A stretch of 53,784 nt of DNA from an uncultured Rhodospirillales bacterium (GTDB taxonomy: Bacteria > Pseudomonadota > Alphaproteobacteria > Acetobacterales > Acetobacteraceae): the NCBI GenBank assembly GCA_903924855.1, contig CAIYCW010000066.1:1-53784 (forward strand), given 5' to 3'. This document shows, piece after piece, positions 31,699-40,447 of the stretch. The position numbers and the translations under genes were made by a program. Positions within the stretch are counted from its first letter, which is position 1. The number at the start of each line of letters is the position of its first letter. A model generated the notes under the pieces. The model saw only the letters and a program-made list of their open reading frames with translations. It was not told the DNA's origin and did not search any database.

Positions 31699-33402
31699 TC
31701 AGGCAGGCTCCTGATGCATCCAGGCGCGCACGATCGACAGGCTCTCCTCCGGATGCTTCTCCACCAGATCGGCCAGCCGCCGGATCGACGAGGCGCGCAA
31801 CTGCCCTTCCACATTGGCAATGTTGATCATGCTTTCATCCTCCGCAGGCCCGGCAATGGCGCCACCGCCGGATTGGCCCGAGGTCAGCGCCGGCAGGTTC
31901 CGCCCAGAGGCCGGCCCGCCAATGGCCCCCGCACTTTGCGTGTCGTTGAACAAGGCCGCCTCCCCAAGCTCCGGCCGCAGGCTGCCATCGGGCAGGCCCA
32001 GCGGAGACAGCGGCGGCGCCAGGGCAAGCCGCGTCGTCATCGGGCGGATCACCGCCAGGATCACCACGATGCACACGCCCGCAATCAGCAGCAGATGCGC
32101 CAGTTTCAGCAGAAACGGCTGATCGATCAGCCCCAGCACCGGCGCGTCCCCGCCCGCCTGCTCCTGGTCATCCGGTGCCACGAAGCGCATCGAGGCAATC
32201 TCCACCTTGTCGCCACGCTGCTCGTTGAAGCCGATCGCGCTGCGCACCAGCCGGCCGATCCGGTCGATCTCCTCCGCATCACGGTCCTTCCAGATCAGCT
32301 GACCATCCGGCCCCTTCACGCTCTCCTGGTCGATCATCACCGCAAGACTGATGCGCGACAGCCGGGGCTGCTCGTGCACCACGGTGCGCACCGTCTTGCC
32401 GATCTCGTAATTGGTGGTCTCGTCGGTCTTCTGCTCCTGCGTGCCGGCCTGGTTGGCGCCGGTGTCCGCGTTGGGCAGGTTGTTCTGCACGCTGACGGTG
32501 GCATTCGCCTCCGTCGTCTTGCTGCTGGTGTTCTGGTTCTGCTGGCTGCGCACCACCTGACCATCCGGGTCGTAACGCTCCTGGGTCTCGTGCACCTGGT
32601 CGTAATCGTAATCCAGGCTCGCCTCGGCATGAACATGGCCCTTGCCCACGCTGCGCTCCAGCATGTCCTCCACCGCCTGGGACAGGCGGGTCTCGGCCGC
32701 GCGGCGCAGCTCATCCGCACTCTGTGCCAGATCAGACGCACCGGTCGGCTTGCCGGCCTGCGCCAGCACCCGGCCCTTGGTGTCGGTGATCGCCACATCC
32801 TCCGGATGCAGGCCGGGCACGGCGGCGGCCACCAGGTTCAGAATGGCATGCACCCCCTCTGCATCCAGCCGCCCAGGCCCGGCCATGGTCAGCTGAATGG
32901 CTGCCTGCGCCGCCTGCCGATCGCGCGCGAACGGCTCACGCTTGGGCAGCACGATATGCACGCGCGCCGACCTGATCCCCTGAATGCCGCGGATCGTCCG
33001 CGCCAACTCCCCCTCCAGCGCCCGCGCCACATTCAGCTGCTGCTGAAACGCGCTGGCCGTCAGGCTGTCGGCCTTGTCGAAGATCTCGTACCCCACCGAC
33101 CCGCCGGTCGGCAGATTCTCATGCGCAAGACCCAGCCGGGTTTTCGCCACCAGATCCGCCGGCACCAGAATCTCGCTGCCGCCCGAGGCCACCGTGTAGG
33201 GAATCTTCTGCCGGTCCAGCGAATCCACGATCTGGGCGGATTCCCGCAGGTCCAGATCGCCATACAGCAGCGACATTGCGGGCTTGGGCGTGTTCAGCGA
33301 TAGAAACGCCAGCAATCCCAGCATGGTGGTGCCCACCGCCGCCAGCGCCACCAGCCGCGGCGCGCCAAGCTGGCGCAGACTGTCGAGCAGGCCGTTCACC
33401 AC
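31699..33402 (-). CDS. fliF: Flagellar MS-ring protein FliF
   Basis: A 567-aa inner-membrane protein. A first transmembrane helix lies at ~17-37, then the secretin-like ring-building motif domains (SLLYGDLDLRESAQIVDSLD, IPYTVASGGSEILVPADLV). A second transmembrane helix lies near 445-465, followed by a C-terminal FliG-binding tail ending in RLADLVEKHPEESLSIVRAW. Twenty-odd copies form the MS-ring. The start is GTG at 33402 (GTG GTG AAC), with AGGG upstream. It opens the minus-strand operon fliF-fliG-fliH-fliN-flbD-flhA and is preceded by a sigma-54-like element and an FlbD-like palindrome. Confidence 0.95.
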   Translation of the reverse strand: MVNGLLDSLRQLGAPRLVALAAVGTTMLGLLAFLSLNTPKPAMSLLYGDLDLRESAQIVDSLDRQKIPYTVASGGSEILVPADLVAKTRLGLAHENLPTGGSVGYEIFDKADSLTASAFQQQLNVARALEGELARTIRGIQGIRSARVHIVLPKREPFARDRQAAQAAIQLTMAGPGRLDAEGVHAILNLVAAAVPGLHPEDVAITDTKGRVLAQAGKPTGASDLAQSADELRRAAETRLSQAVEDMLERSVGKGHVHAEASLDYDYDQVHETQERYDPDGQVVRSQQNQNTSSKTTEANATVSVQNNLPNADTGANQAGTQEQKTDETTNYEIGKTVRTVVHEQPRLSRISLAVMIDQESVKGPDGQLIWKDRDAEEIDRIGRLVRSAIGFNEQRGDKVEIASMRFVAPDDQEQAGGDAPVLGLIDQPFLLKLAHLLLIAGVCIVVILAVIRPMTTRLALAPPLSPLGLPDGSLRPELGEAALFNDTQSAGAIGGPASGRNLPALTSGQSGGGAIAGPAEDESMINIANVEGQLRASSIRRLADLVEKHPEESLSIVRAWMHQEPA

Positions 33403-33451
33403 GCACCACCCTGCGATGCCGGCACGCGATCATCGATCTGGTGAAGCCCCC

Positions 33452-33466
33452 GAAACCGCATTGCCA
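33452..33466 (-). promoter_or_regulatory. Candidate sigma-54 promoter of fliF
   Basis: On the minus strand, TGGCA-ATGCGG-TTTC keeps the correct distance between -24 and -12 elements, but the -12 reads TTTC instead of TTGC. It lies about 50 bp before the fliF start. Confidence 0.45.
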
Positions 33467-33546
33467 TCCCTGTCCCACAGCGTTTTTGCCGCCAGACATG
33501 GATGCAGCACGCGGGTTACCATCGGGTTAAACCACCCGTCCCGCCC

Positions 33547-33559
33547 GGCAATTTTTGCC
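33547..33559. promoter_or_regulatory. FlbD (ftr-like) palindrome upstream of fliF
   Basis: GGCA-ATTTT-TGCC, embedded in CCGCCCGGCAATTTTTGCC. The same sequence with two differences is found upstream of flgE at 36261. It is 81 bp from the fliF sigma-54-like element. FlbD-type activators bind palindromes at such distances. Confidence 0.55.
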
Positions 33560-33577
33560 CAGCCTCCAGGGGCGGTG

Positions 33578-34318
33578 TCAGCTCGTCACCGCCACCACGT
33601 TGCTCAACGGCGCCGTCATCGTGCCAAGCTCCAGCTGCACCGCGCCGTTGCTCGCGGTCACACCGGTCACCTGTCCCGTGGTCTGCGTGCTCAACGTGTT
33701 CTGCGCGCCGGTGGCATCCGTCCCGGTCACGTTCACCGTGTAGGCGCCGTCATTCAGCTGCACCCCGGCATTGCTCTGGCCATTCCAGCTCCAGCTGTTG
33801 CTGCCGGCGCTGGCTGTAACCGTGTCCGTCTTCACCACCGTCCCCGCCGCATTCGCCACCGCAATCGACACCGGCCCCCCGGACGGCGAGGTGAAGCTGA
33901 GCTCGGCCTGGCCGTTCTGCAGCGCAAGCGCGGTGCCCGACAGCGCCACGTTGTGCCCAACCAGCCCGGTCGACTGGGTCAGCGCATTGGCCTGGGTCAG
34001 CTGGATCAACTGGCTCAGGCTTGAATTGGTGGAGATCTGCTGCTCCACGCCCGAGAACTGCACCAGCTCCTGGGTGAACTGGTTGGCATCCATCGGGCTG
34101 CTCGGGTCCTGGTTTTTCAGCTGCGTCATCAGCATGGTCAGGAACGTGCTGTAGTTGTTGGACAACGCCCCCAACGCGGTAGCACCCGAGGTGGCGCTGG
34201 CATTGCCCGCACTGCCGGCCGCCTGCAGCCCGCTGGATTGCTGTTGCGCCAGCAGGGCGCTGGCCTGCGAGGACAGATTGGGAATGCTGTACCCGCTTGA
34301 TGCGATGGAGCCGGACAT
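33578..34318 (-). CDS. flgD: Flagellar hook assembly (capping) protein FlgD
   Basis: A 246-aa protein with the FlgD N-terminal signature YSTFLTMLMTQLKNQDPSSP-MDANQFTQELVQFSGVEQQI (residues ~55-95) and a C-terminal Ig/FlgD-TUDOR-like part (SWNGQSNAGVQLNDGAYTV). It caps the growing hook and guides FlgE assembly. AAAGGAT precedes the ATG. It follows fliK by 20 bp. Confidence 0.95.
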   Translation of the reverse strand: MSGSIASSGYSIPNLSSQASALLAQQQSSGLQAAGSAGNASATSGATALGALSNNYSTFLTMLMTQLKNQDPSSPMDANQFTQELVQFSGVEQQISTNSSLSQLIQLTQANALTQSTGLVGHNVALSGTALALQNGQAELSFTSPSGGPVSIAVANAAGTVVKTDTVTASAGSNSWSWNGQSNAGVQLNDGAYTVNVTGTDATGAQNTLSTQTTGQVTGVTASNGAVQLELGTMTAPLSNVVAVTS

Positions 34319-34338
34319 GACGGATGGATCCTTTCTGA

Positions 34339-36048
34339 TCAGGTGATGAGGTTGAGCCCGGTGGAGATGGCGCCGCCCGGGGCGGTCGCAACGCGTCTCA
34401 TGCCGGGGCTTGAGACGCCTGGCGCGGATTGTGGCGACGCCTGCGCGTCCCCACGCGGCAGAGGCGGCCGGGGGCGCCTTTGCCCATCGTCCGCAGCCGT
34501 ACCGTATGTCGGTGGCCGGCCGTTCTCCTGCCGCCCCGGGTCCGGCGCATCTCCGCCCAGACCGGCCTGTCCGCCGCGTGCGCCATCCGGCGTGAAGCCC
34601 GGCCTGCCCGCGTCATGCCGCACCTCCTGAACCGCCACCGCACCGTGATGCGCGGGCGGCGTGGCCAGGCTGAACTGCAGCGTATAGCCACCCGGATCCA
34701 GCCCCGCCCCGGTGAGCGCGCGGGTGATCTCGCCGTGATCCTGCTGCAGCAGGCTCAGCGTGGCCGCATGCTCGGCGCTGATCTGGATCGCGCGCGGCTG
34801 GCCCTCGGCGGTCTGCATCTCCACCGTGATGCGCCCCAGCGACACCGGGGTGATCTGCAAGGACACCGTGCGCGTGCCCTCCGCCGCAGGCGATGTGGAC
34901 AGGCTGATCAGCGTGGGTGTGATCTGCGCGCCGATCCGGCCCGCGGGCACAGCATCCGGCAGGGCAGCGGCCGAAGCCGGCTGCGATGCGGTGCCAGGGG
35001 CGGGCGCCATGTGCACGCCAGAGGGTGCGATCTGTGCCGCACCCTGCACCGAGGCCGGCAGCACGGCAGGTGTGTCAGAAGTGATGTTGGTCTGCACAGG
35101 GGAGGGTGCTGCGACATCAGCGCCGTCACCCTGGGCAGACGGCCCCGCCCCCGCGCTGCTCGAACCCGGCTCCGGCGCACCGGCGCCATGCGCCCCCGCA
35201 AGCTCGGGCGGTGCTGCTGGCCGTGCCGCAGGCTGCGTGGTGGCCGGGATCGCGGCCGGCTGCGCGTCATCCCGGATCGGCGATGCAGCAAGCTCGGGCA
35301 GCGCCGGCGGTGTGGCGGCCGAAGCCAGGCTGTCGGCCGGAGGCGTGGGCGCCGGCAGAGACGGGGCGGCGGGCATGGCGGTGTCGCGCATCGCGGAGCC
35401 TTCCTGCCTGGCGCCTCCCTGCAGCCGGGTTCCATGGGCGTCCCCGTGCGGCGCGATGGCCGGCTTGGTCGAGGTGGTTCCCGCAGCTTTCGGCCGCGCG
35501 GCGTTGGGCCGGGCGGTGATGCCGCCCTCAGCGACGGCCCCTCCCGCTTGCGGGGCGGCCGCAATCGATCCCCCCGAATGCGGCTCCTCCGGTGGTGACG
35601 CCTGCGGTGGCGGCTCCTCCGGCGTCGGCCCGACGGTGATCGGGCCCGTGTCGGCCGCATCCTGCCTTGCCGCGCCCGACGCAGGGCTCGCCCCCGCAAC
35701 GTTGACCTGCGCCGGCATCGCTGCCGCGGGGCGCGCCAGCACGGCCACTGAACGCGCAAGCTCCGGCCGGCCCTGGGTCGCCACCGGCAGCACGGTCGCA
35801 CCGCTCATCCCTGCGCCACCGATCGGCGCGCTCGATGTCGCAGCAACAGGTCCGCTCACCGCAGCCGTGCTAACCCCCGCCGGCATGACGGTGGCCGCCG
35901 CCAGCAGATCGGCAAACGACCCACCGGGCCCGGCCGGCTGATCGCAGCCCAGCGCAGCGCCAGGCGGCTTCGCCTGCAGCAAGGCCGCCACGCCTGCAAG
36001 TGGAGCAGGCCCTGTCATGGCGTCTGGGGAAGAAGCGGCGAGGTGCAT
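34339..36048 (-). CDS. fliK: Flagellar hook-length control protein FliK
   Basis: About 569 aa. The N-terminal two thirds are low-complexity (A, P, G, S-rich), the flexible ruler part expected of FliK. The C-terminal Flg_hook domain is recognisable as VSLQITPVSLGRITVEMQ, AIQISAEHAATLSLLQQDHG and ITRALTGAGLDPGGYTLQFS. FliK measures hook length and switches export to late substrates. The start is uncertain: ATG 36048 is used; 36018 is possible, and a longer reading to 36111 would run into a possible promoter. The tail after the domain is long and proline-rich. The gene is divergent from flgE and is followed by flgD. Confidence 0.85.
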   Translation of the reverse strand: MHLAASSPDAMTGPAPLAGVAALLQAKPPGAALGCDQPAGPGGSFADLLAAATVMPAGVSTAAVSGPVAATSSAPIGGAGMSGATVLPVATQGRPELARSVAVLARPAAAMPAQVNVAGASPASGAARQDAADTGPITVGPTPEEPPPQASPPEEPHSGGSIAAAPQAGGAVAEGGITARPNAARPKAAGTTSTKPAIAPHGDAHGTRLQGGARQEGSAMRDTAMPAAPSLPAPTPPADSLASAATPPALPELAASPIRDDAQPAAIPATTQPAARPAAPPELAGAHGAGAPEPGSSSAGAGPSAQGDGADVAAPSPVQTNITSDTPAVLPASVQGAAQIAPSGVHMAPAPGTASQPASAAALPDAVPAGRIGAQITPTLISLSTSPAAEGTRTVSLQITPVSLGRITVEMQTAEGQPRAIQISAEHAATLSLLQQDHGEITRALTGAGLDPGGYTLQFSLATPPAHHGAVAVQEVRHDAGRPGFTPDGARGGQAGLGGDAPDPGRQENGRPPTYGTAADDGQRRPRPPLPRGDAQASPQSAPGVSSPGMRRVATAPGGAISTGLNLIT

Positions 36049-36260
36049 GCGGCGTCGTTTTCCGGTTTGCCGCGGTGTCAGCGTGGCGGGCCATCCGGCT
36101 GCCAGAGCCATCGCCGCGAGCGATCAAGCTGGGTCGTGCCACCGCCAACGCATCTCCCATGCCACCACCCCCGGCATCGCCAAACCCCGGTCAACCGGCC
36201 CTTCAGCCAGGGATCGCGCCGTCGCGCACCACCACAGACCCAGGCCGTTTCCGCCCGCCC

Positions 36261-36273
36261 GGCAATTTCTGCC
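36261..36273. promoter_or_regulatory. FlbD (ftr-like) palindrome upstream of flgE
   Basis: GGCA-ATTTC-TGCC within CCGCCCGGCAATTTCTGCCG. It matches the fliF-upstream copy at 33547-33559 and lies 78 bp before the flgE sigma-54-like element, nearly the same distance as at fliF. Confidence 0.55.
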
Positions 36274-36350
36274 GAGCCGTTTCGACCCGGCCGCCGCCCA
36301 TGCGCCCCGGCGTGCCGCTGCAGTCCCGCAGAAATCCGCCCACTCCGCCC

Positions 36351-36365
36351 TGGCACGATTGCTGC
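36351..36365 (+). promoter_or_regulatory. Candidate sigma-54 promoter of flgE
   Basis: TGGCACG-ATTG-CTGC has a perfect -24 box and an exact GG-N10-GC spacing; the -12 reads CTGC instead of TTGC. It lies 52 bp before the flgE start codon. Confidence 0.6.
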
Positions 36366-36416
36366 CCTGTCCATCGCATCAACCGGCGCATCCCGCGCCT
36401 TGCAGGAGATTATGTG

Positions 36417-37724
36417 ATGTCCTTGTTTGGGGCGATGAACACCTCGATCAGCGGCCTGAACGCGCAATCCGCCGCGTTCGGCAATATCAGCGACAATGTC
36501 GCGAACTCGCAGACCGTCGGCTACAAGGAGATCAACACCTCCTTTATCGACTATCTCACCGTCAGCAACGCCACACAGAACGTGTCCGGCTCGGTCGATG
36601 CGAAACCAGATTATCTCAACAACGTGCAGGGCACGCTGGCCCAGAGCCAGGACCCGCTGGCCATGGCCATCACCGGCCAGGGTTTCTTCCCGGTCAGCAA
36701 CGCCACCAGCACCAGCGGCAACGTCACCACCTTCTCCACCACCCAGGCCTATACCCGCGCCGGCGATTTCCAGATGAACGCGCAGGGCTTTCTGGTGAAC
36801 TCGGCCGGCCAGTATCTCAATGGCTGGCCGGTCAACTCCACCACCGGCGTCGTCGATCGCAACGCCATGGCCCCCATCCAGGTCACGCAGACCGTCTACA
36901 ACCCGGTGGCCACCTCCAGCATCTCGCTCTCCGCCAACCTGCCGGCCACCCCCAGCACCGGCACCCCGGTGTCCTCGCAGGTGACGGTGTATGACGGGCT
37001 TGGCACCGCCCACACCGTCACGCTGAACTGGACACAGAACGCCACCAATGACTGGACGGTGTCGATCAACGTGCCCGATGACACCACCAGTGCCGCGCGC
37101 GGCACCGCGGATGTGCAGTTCGGCACCACCAGCGGCAATCCGGTGTCCGACGGCACGGTGGGCGCCCTCGGCACCCCCACCGGCAGCGTCACCACCACCA
37201 GCTTCGCGGCCAACAGCCCCGCCACCATCAACTTCACCGCCAATTTCGGCCAGGGCCCGCAGGCGATCGCCCTCAATCTCGGCAATTTCGGCGCCTCGAC
37301 GGGGCTCACCCAATATGCCGGCACCACCTACGCCCTGCACGGCATCAGCCAGGACGGCGTGCCACCCGGCAATTTCTCCTCGATCACCACCGCGTCCTCG
37401 GGCGACATCTCGGTGAACTACGACAACGGCCAGTCCCGCACCATCGCGCGCGTGCCGCTTGTCACCTTCGCAAGCCCAGACTCACTGCAACGCCAGAACG
37501 GCCAGGAATTCACCGCAACGCTCGCCAGCGGCAACCCCATCACCCAGGACGCCGGCACCAACGGCGCGGGCTCGCTGGTGATCGGCTCGGTGGAGGGCTC
37601 GAACGTCGATATCGCGCAAGAATTCAGTAAGCTTATTGTGGCACAGCAGGCCTATTCGGCGAACACCAAGCTGGTGACCACCGCCGATCAGCTGATGACC
37701 GAGACCATCAACATGAAGCAATAG
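36417..37724 (+). CDS. flgE: Flagellar hook protein FlgE
   Basis: A 435-aa hook subunit. The N-terminal rod/hook signature is SLFGAMNTSISGLNAQSAAF followed by ISDNVANSQTVGYKE; the centre has FTSS-like domains (DGLGTAHTVTLNWTQ). The C-terminal helix is VDIAQEFSKLIVAQQAYSAN, then TKLVTTADQLMTETINMKQ, as in other hook proteins. AGGAG lies eight bases before the ATG at 36417, which fits the known N-terminus; upstream in-frame sequence is non-coding. A sigma-54-like promoter and FlbD-like palindrome precede it. It leads the flgE-flgK-flgL-flbT run. Confidence 0.96.
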   Translation: MSLFGAMNTSISGLNAQSAAFGNISDNVANSQTVGYKEINTSFIDYLTVSNATQNVSGSVDAKPDYLNNVQGTLAQSQDPLAMAITGQGFFPVSNATSTSGNVTTFSTTQAYTRAGDFQMNAQGFLVNSAGQYLNGWPVNSTTGVVDRNAMAPIQVTQTVYNPVATSSISLSANLPATPSTGTPVSSQVTVYDGLGTAHTVTLNWTQNATNDWTVSINVPDDTTSAARGTADVQFGTTSGNPVSDGTVGALGTPTGSVTTTSFAANSPATINFTANFGQGPQAIALNLGNFGASTGLTQYAGTTYALHGISQDGVPPGNFSSITTASSGDISVNYDNGQSRTIARVPLVTFASPDSLQRQNGQEFTATLASGNPITQDAGTNGAGSLVIGSVEGSNVDIAQEFSKLIVAQQAYSANTKLVTTADQLMTETINMKQ

Positions 37725-37745
37725 GCGGGCTGAGGACCGCGTGCC

Positions 37746-39275
37746 ATGAGCCTGGATTCATCCCTGCAGATCGCAGCCGGCGGCCTGGCCAACATCGCCC
37801 GTCAGATGGCGGTGGTGTCCAACAACGTCGCCAATGCCAGCACGCCCGGCTATGCGGAGGAGGTCAGCACCCAAACCGCCCTGGTCGGAGACGGGCAGGG
37901 CTTTGGCGTGTTCACCGGCAACATTACCCGCCAGATCGATCTGCAATTGCAGCAGCAATCCTGGCGGCAGAACGCGGTGGTGGCCGGCCTGTCCACCCAA
38001 AGCCAGGGTCTCGCCCCGGTGGATGCCGCCCAGGGCGTGCCGGGGCAGGGCACCGATCTCGGCAGCGCGCTGGGCCAGTTGCAAAGCGCCTTCACCAATC
38101 TGCAGACCGACCCGTCCAACACGGCCTCGCAAACCCAGGTGGTGTCGCAGGCCCAGGCGCTGGCCGCCAAGATCAACACGATCAGCCAATCCTACCAGGC
38201 CGCCCGCCAAAGCGCGCAGGACGGCATTTCCAACGGCCTCACCCAGTTCAACGCCGATATCGCCACCGTCTCCAGCCTCACCCAGCAGATCATGACCGCA
38301 AAGGCGGGCGGCACCAGCACCGCGGCCTTGGAAAACCAGCGCGATGCCGCCATGGCGGATATGAGCAGCCTCGCCCCGGTGAACTTCATCGCCCAGCCCA
38401 ATGGCGGGCTGATCGCCGCCATCGGCCCCGGCCTCACCATCCCGATGACCACTCCCGCCCCCAGCTTTACCATGGCGGGCAGCACCATCGCCCCGCAGAC
38501 CGCCTATCCCGGGGGCGGTATCGCGCCCATCATGCTGGGCGGCGTGGACGTCACCCGGCAATTCACCGGCGGCTCGATCGGCGCCAACCTCGCTTTGCGG
38601 GACCAGACTCTGCCCGGCTTCCAGGCCCAGCTGGATGAGTTTTCCAACACGCTGCAGCAGCGCTTCGCAGCACAGGGCCTGCAGCTGTTCACCGCCCCCT
38701 CCGGCGGCGGCTCCACCATCGTGCCTCCCCCGTCACAGACCGGCTATGTCGGCTATGCCTCCACCATCGCCGTCAATCCGGCGGTGCTCGCCAACCCCTC
38801 CCAGATTCGGGATGGTAATCTGACCATCGCCGGCAGCCCCACCGGGGCGAGCGCCTTCACGCCCAACCCCGCCGGTGGTCCCGCAGGGTTCGAGACATTG
38901 ATCACCCGTCTGCTCACCTACGGCTTTGGCACCAACGCGCAGCCCGGCGTGGCGCAACCGGCCCCCAACGTGGCGGGGCTCGGCCCGCTCGGCACGTTGC
39001 AGGCGCCGTTTGCCCCGCCTGCGGACCTCGCGGGCTTCGCCTCCACCATGGTGTCCGCCCAATCCGCCACCGTGTCCGGCATCTCCGGCCAGCTCTCCAC
39101 CGAAACCGCGGTGCAATCCACCCTGACCGCCCAGGTCACCGCCACCAGCGGGGTCAGCACGGATGCCGAACTGTCCAAGATGATCGGCCTGCAGAACGCC
39201 TATGGCGCCAATGCGCGCATCATGGCGGCGGCGCAGTCGATGTGGACGCAGCTGCTCACCATGGTGCCTGCGTGA
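37746..39275 (+). CDS. flgK: Flagellar hook-associated protein 1, FlgK
   Basis: A 509-aa protein with the conserved N-terminus LQIAAGGLANIARQMAVVSN, then NVANASTPGYAEEVS, an HAP1 GGTDLGSAL-like stretch (GQGTDLGSALGQLQSAFTNL), and the C-terminal helix LSKMIGLQNAYGANARIMAA. It forms the hook-filament junction with FlgL. It starts 21 bp after flgE. Confidence 0.94.
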   Translation: MSLDSSLQIAAGGLANIARQMAVVSNNVANASTPGYAEEVSTQTALVGDGQGFGVFTGNITRQIDLQLQQQSWRQNAVVAGLSTQSQGLAPVDAAQGVPGQGTDLGSALGQLQSAFTNLQTDPSNTASQTQVVSQAQALAAKINTISQSYQAARQSAQDGISNGLTQFNADIATVSSLTQQIMTAKAGGTSTAALENQRDAAMADMSSLAPVNFIAQPNGGLIAAIGPGLTIPMTTPAPSFTMAGSTIAPQTAYPGGGIAPIMLGGVDVTRQFTGGSIGANLALRDQTLPGFQAQLDEFSNTLQQRFAAQGLQLFTAPSGGGSTIVPPPSQTGYVGYASTIAVNPAVLANPSQIRDGNLTIAGSPTGASAFTPNPAGGPAGFETLITRLLTYGFGTNAQPGVAQPAPNVAGLGPLGTLQAPFAPPADLAGFASTMVSAQSATVSGISGQLSTETAVQSTLTAQVTATSGVSTDAELSKMIGLQNAYGANARIMAAAQSMWTQLLTMVPA

Positions 39276-39312
39276 TGGATCGGGCATCGCCACCTGATCC
39301 GGGATCCGTGCC

Positions 39313-40365
39313 ATGACCGTGATCTCCTCCCCCAATGCGGCGCAGATGCCAAGCGGCCTGCTCGGCCTGCTGGTACAGGACAGCGCCGCCATCCAGTCGC
39401 GGGTCACCACCACCAGCCAGCAGGCCAGCACCGGCCTGGTGGCACAGACCTATGGCGGCCTCGGGGCGCAGGCGCAGGTCTCGCTCAATCTCCGCCCGGA
39501 GCTGGCGCAGGTGGATGTGTATGCACAGAACATCACCACCGCCTCCACCCAGATGGACAGCACCAACCAGGTGCTCGGCCAGCTGGAACAGATCGCAAGC
39601 CAGTTCCGCACCAGCGAGCTTGGCGTCTCCACCGACACCGCGCAGGAGGTGGACACGCTGGCCTCCCAGGCCAGTGCGGCGCTGACCCAGGTGCAATCGC
39701 TGCTCAACACCAAGGTGGGGGACAAATACATCTTTGCCGGCCAGGACAGCGCCAACCCGCCGCTGCCGGACACGCAGTTCAACGCCTATGTCGCATCCAT
39801 CCGCACCGCCATGGGCGGCCTCGCCGCAGGGACCGGGGCTGCCACGGTTGCGGCAACGCTTGCCGCCGCCACCACCAACTCGCCCTTCTCCACCACGCTG
39901 GGCACCACGCCCGAAACCGCCTCGGTGGGGGTTGGCGTCACCGTGCCGGTGGGGGTGGTGGCGGGGCAGAACGCCTATGTCAGCCAGACCGGCCCCAACA
40001 CCACCGGCTCCTATGTGCGCGACCTGATCCGCTCGCTTGCCACCATCGCTGCGATGAACTCCAGCCAGACCACGCTTGGCGCCGATTTCACCACGGTGGT
40101 CTCCAACACCCAGAGCTCGCTTGCCAGCCAGGTTGTGGCGATCAGCAACGAGCAGGCTGGGATCGGCGCCGCCCAGCAGACTCTGACCAACACCCAAACC
40201 GCTTTGGGGGACACCAAGACCGCGCTCACCACCCAGATCTCGGCGGTGGAGAATGTCGACGCCGCCAGCACCGCCACCGCCCTCACCCAGGCGCAGACGC
40301 AGCTGCAGATCAGCTACAAGATCATCTCCTCGATGCAGACCATGTCTCTCGTCAGCTTTCTCTGA
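39313..40365 (+). CDS. flgL: Flagellar hook-associated protein 3, FlgL
   Basis: A 350-aa flagellin-like junction protein. The N-terminal helix (LLVQDSAAIQSRVTTTSQQA) and STGLVAQTYGGLG resemble the flagellin D0/D1 domain, VGDKYIFAGQDSANPPL is the typical FlgL KYLFsG element, and the C-terminal helix carries TALTQAQTQLQISYKIISSM ahead of SLVSFL. It sits between the hook and filament above FlgK. It starts 37 bp after flgK. Confidence 0.92.
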   Translation: MTVISSPNAAQMPSGLLGLLVQDSAAIQSRVTTTSQQASTGLVAQTYGGLGAQAQVSLNLRPELAQVDVYAQNITTASTQMDSTNQVLGQLEQIASQFRTSELGVSTDTAQEVDTLASQASAALTQVQSLLNTKVGDKYIFAGQDSANPPLPDTQFNAYVASIRTAMGGLAAGTGAATVAATLAAATTNSPFSTTLGTTPETASVGVGVTVPVGVVAGQNAYVSQTGPNTTGSYVRDLIRSLATIAAMNSSQTTLGADFTTVVSNTQSSLASQVVAISNEQAGIGAAQQTLTNTQTALGDTKTALTTQISAVENVDAASTATALTQAQTQLQISYKIISSMQTMSLVSFL

Positions 40366-40411
40366 GGCTTAAACTCCCCTTCACCATTCCCGGCGATACT
40401 GATCCCCGCAG

Positions 40412-40430
40412 GCCCCCGAGAAGCGGGGGC
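40412..40430 (+). promoter_or_regulatory. Strong hairpin in front of flbT
   Basis: GCCCCCG-AGAAG-CGGGGGC is a perfect 7-bp GC stem ending 17 bases before the flbT start codon. No T-tract follows, so it is not a classical terminator. It may shield the flbT translation start, protect the processed mRNA, or attenuate read-through from flgL. Confidence 0.45.
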
Positions 40431-40447
40431 CGGTTCGGAAAAAATCG

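Larger units (their letters stand above)
36049..36416. promoter_or_regulatory. Divergent fliK/flgE control region
   Basis: This ~370-bp gene-free stretch carries the flgE sigma-54-like element (36351-36365) and an FlbD-type palindrome (36261-36273). On the minus strand a perfect -24-like TGGCACG lies at ~36134-36140, but the following GC is one base too close for a good sigma-54 promoter. The two directions may be controlled together. Confidence 0.5.

Noticed and set aside
30664..33303. 879-codon open frame antisense to fliF-fliG
   Set aside because: Shadow of two unmistakable flagellar genes; repeats of H, R and Q, no motif.
33541..33562. The GGCAATTTTTGCC motif read as a sigma-54 promoter
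   Set aside because: The distance between GG and GC is two bases too short for sigma-54; a regulator-binding palindrome explains it better.
36126..36140. Sigma-54 promoter for fliK on the minus strand (TGGCACG)
   Set aside because: The -12 GC is one base too close and the TTGC element is absent, so it is mentioned only as part of the control region.
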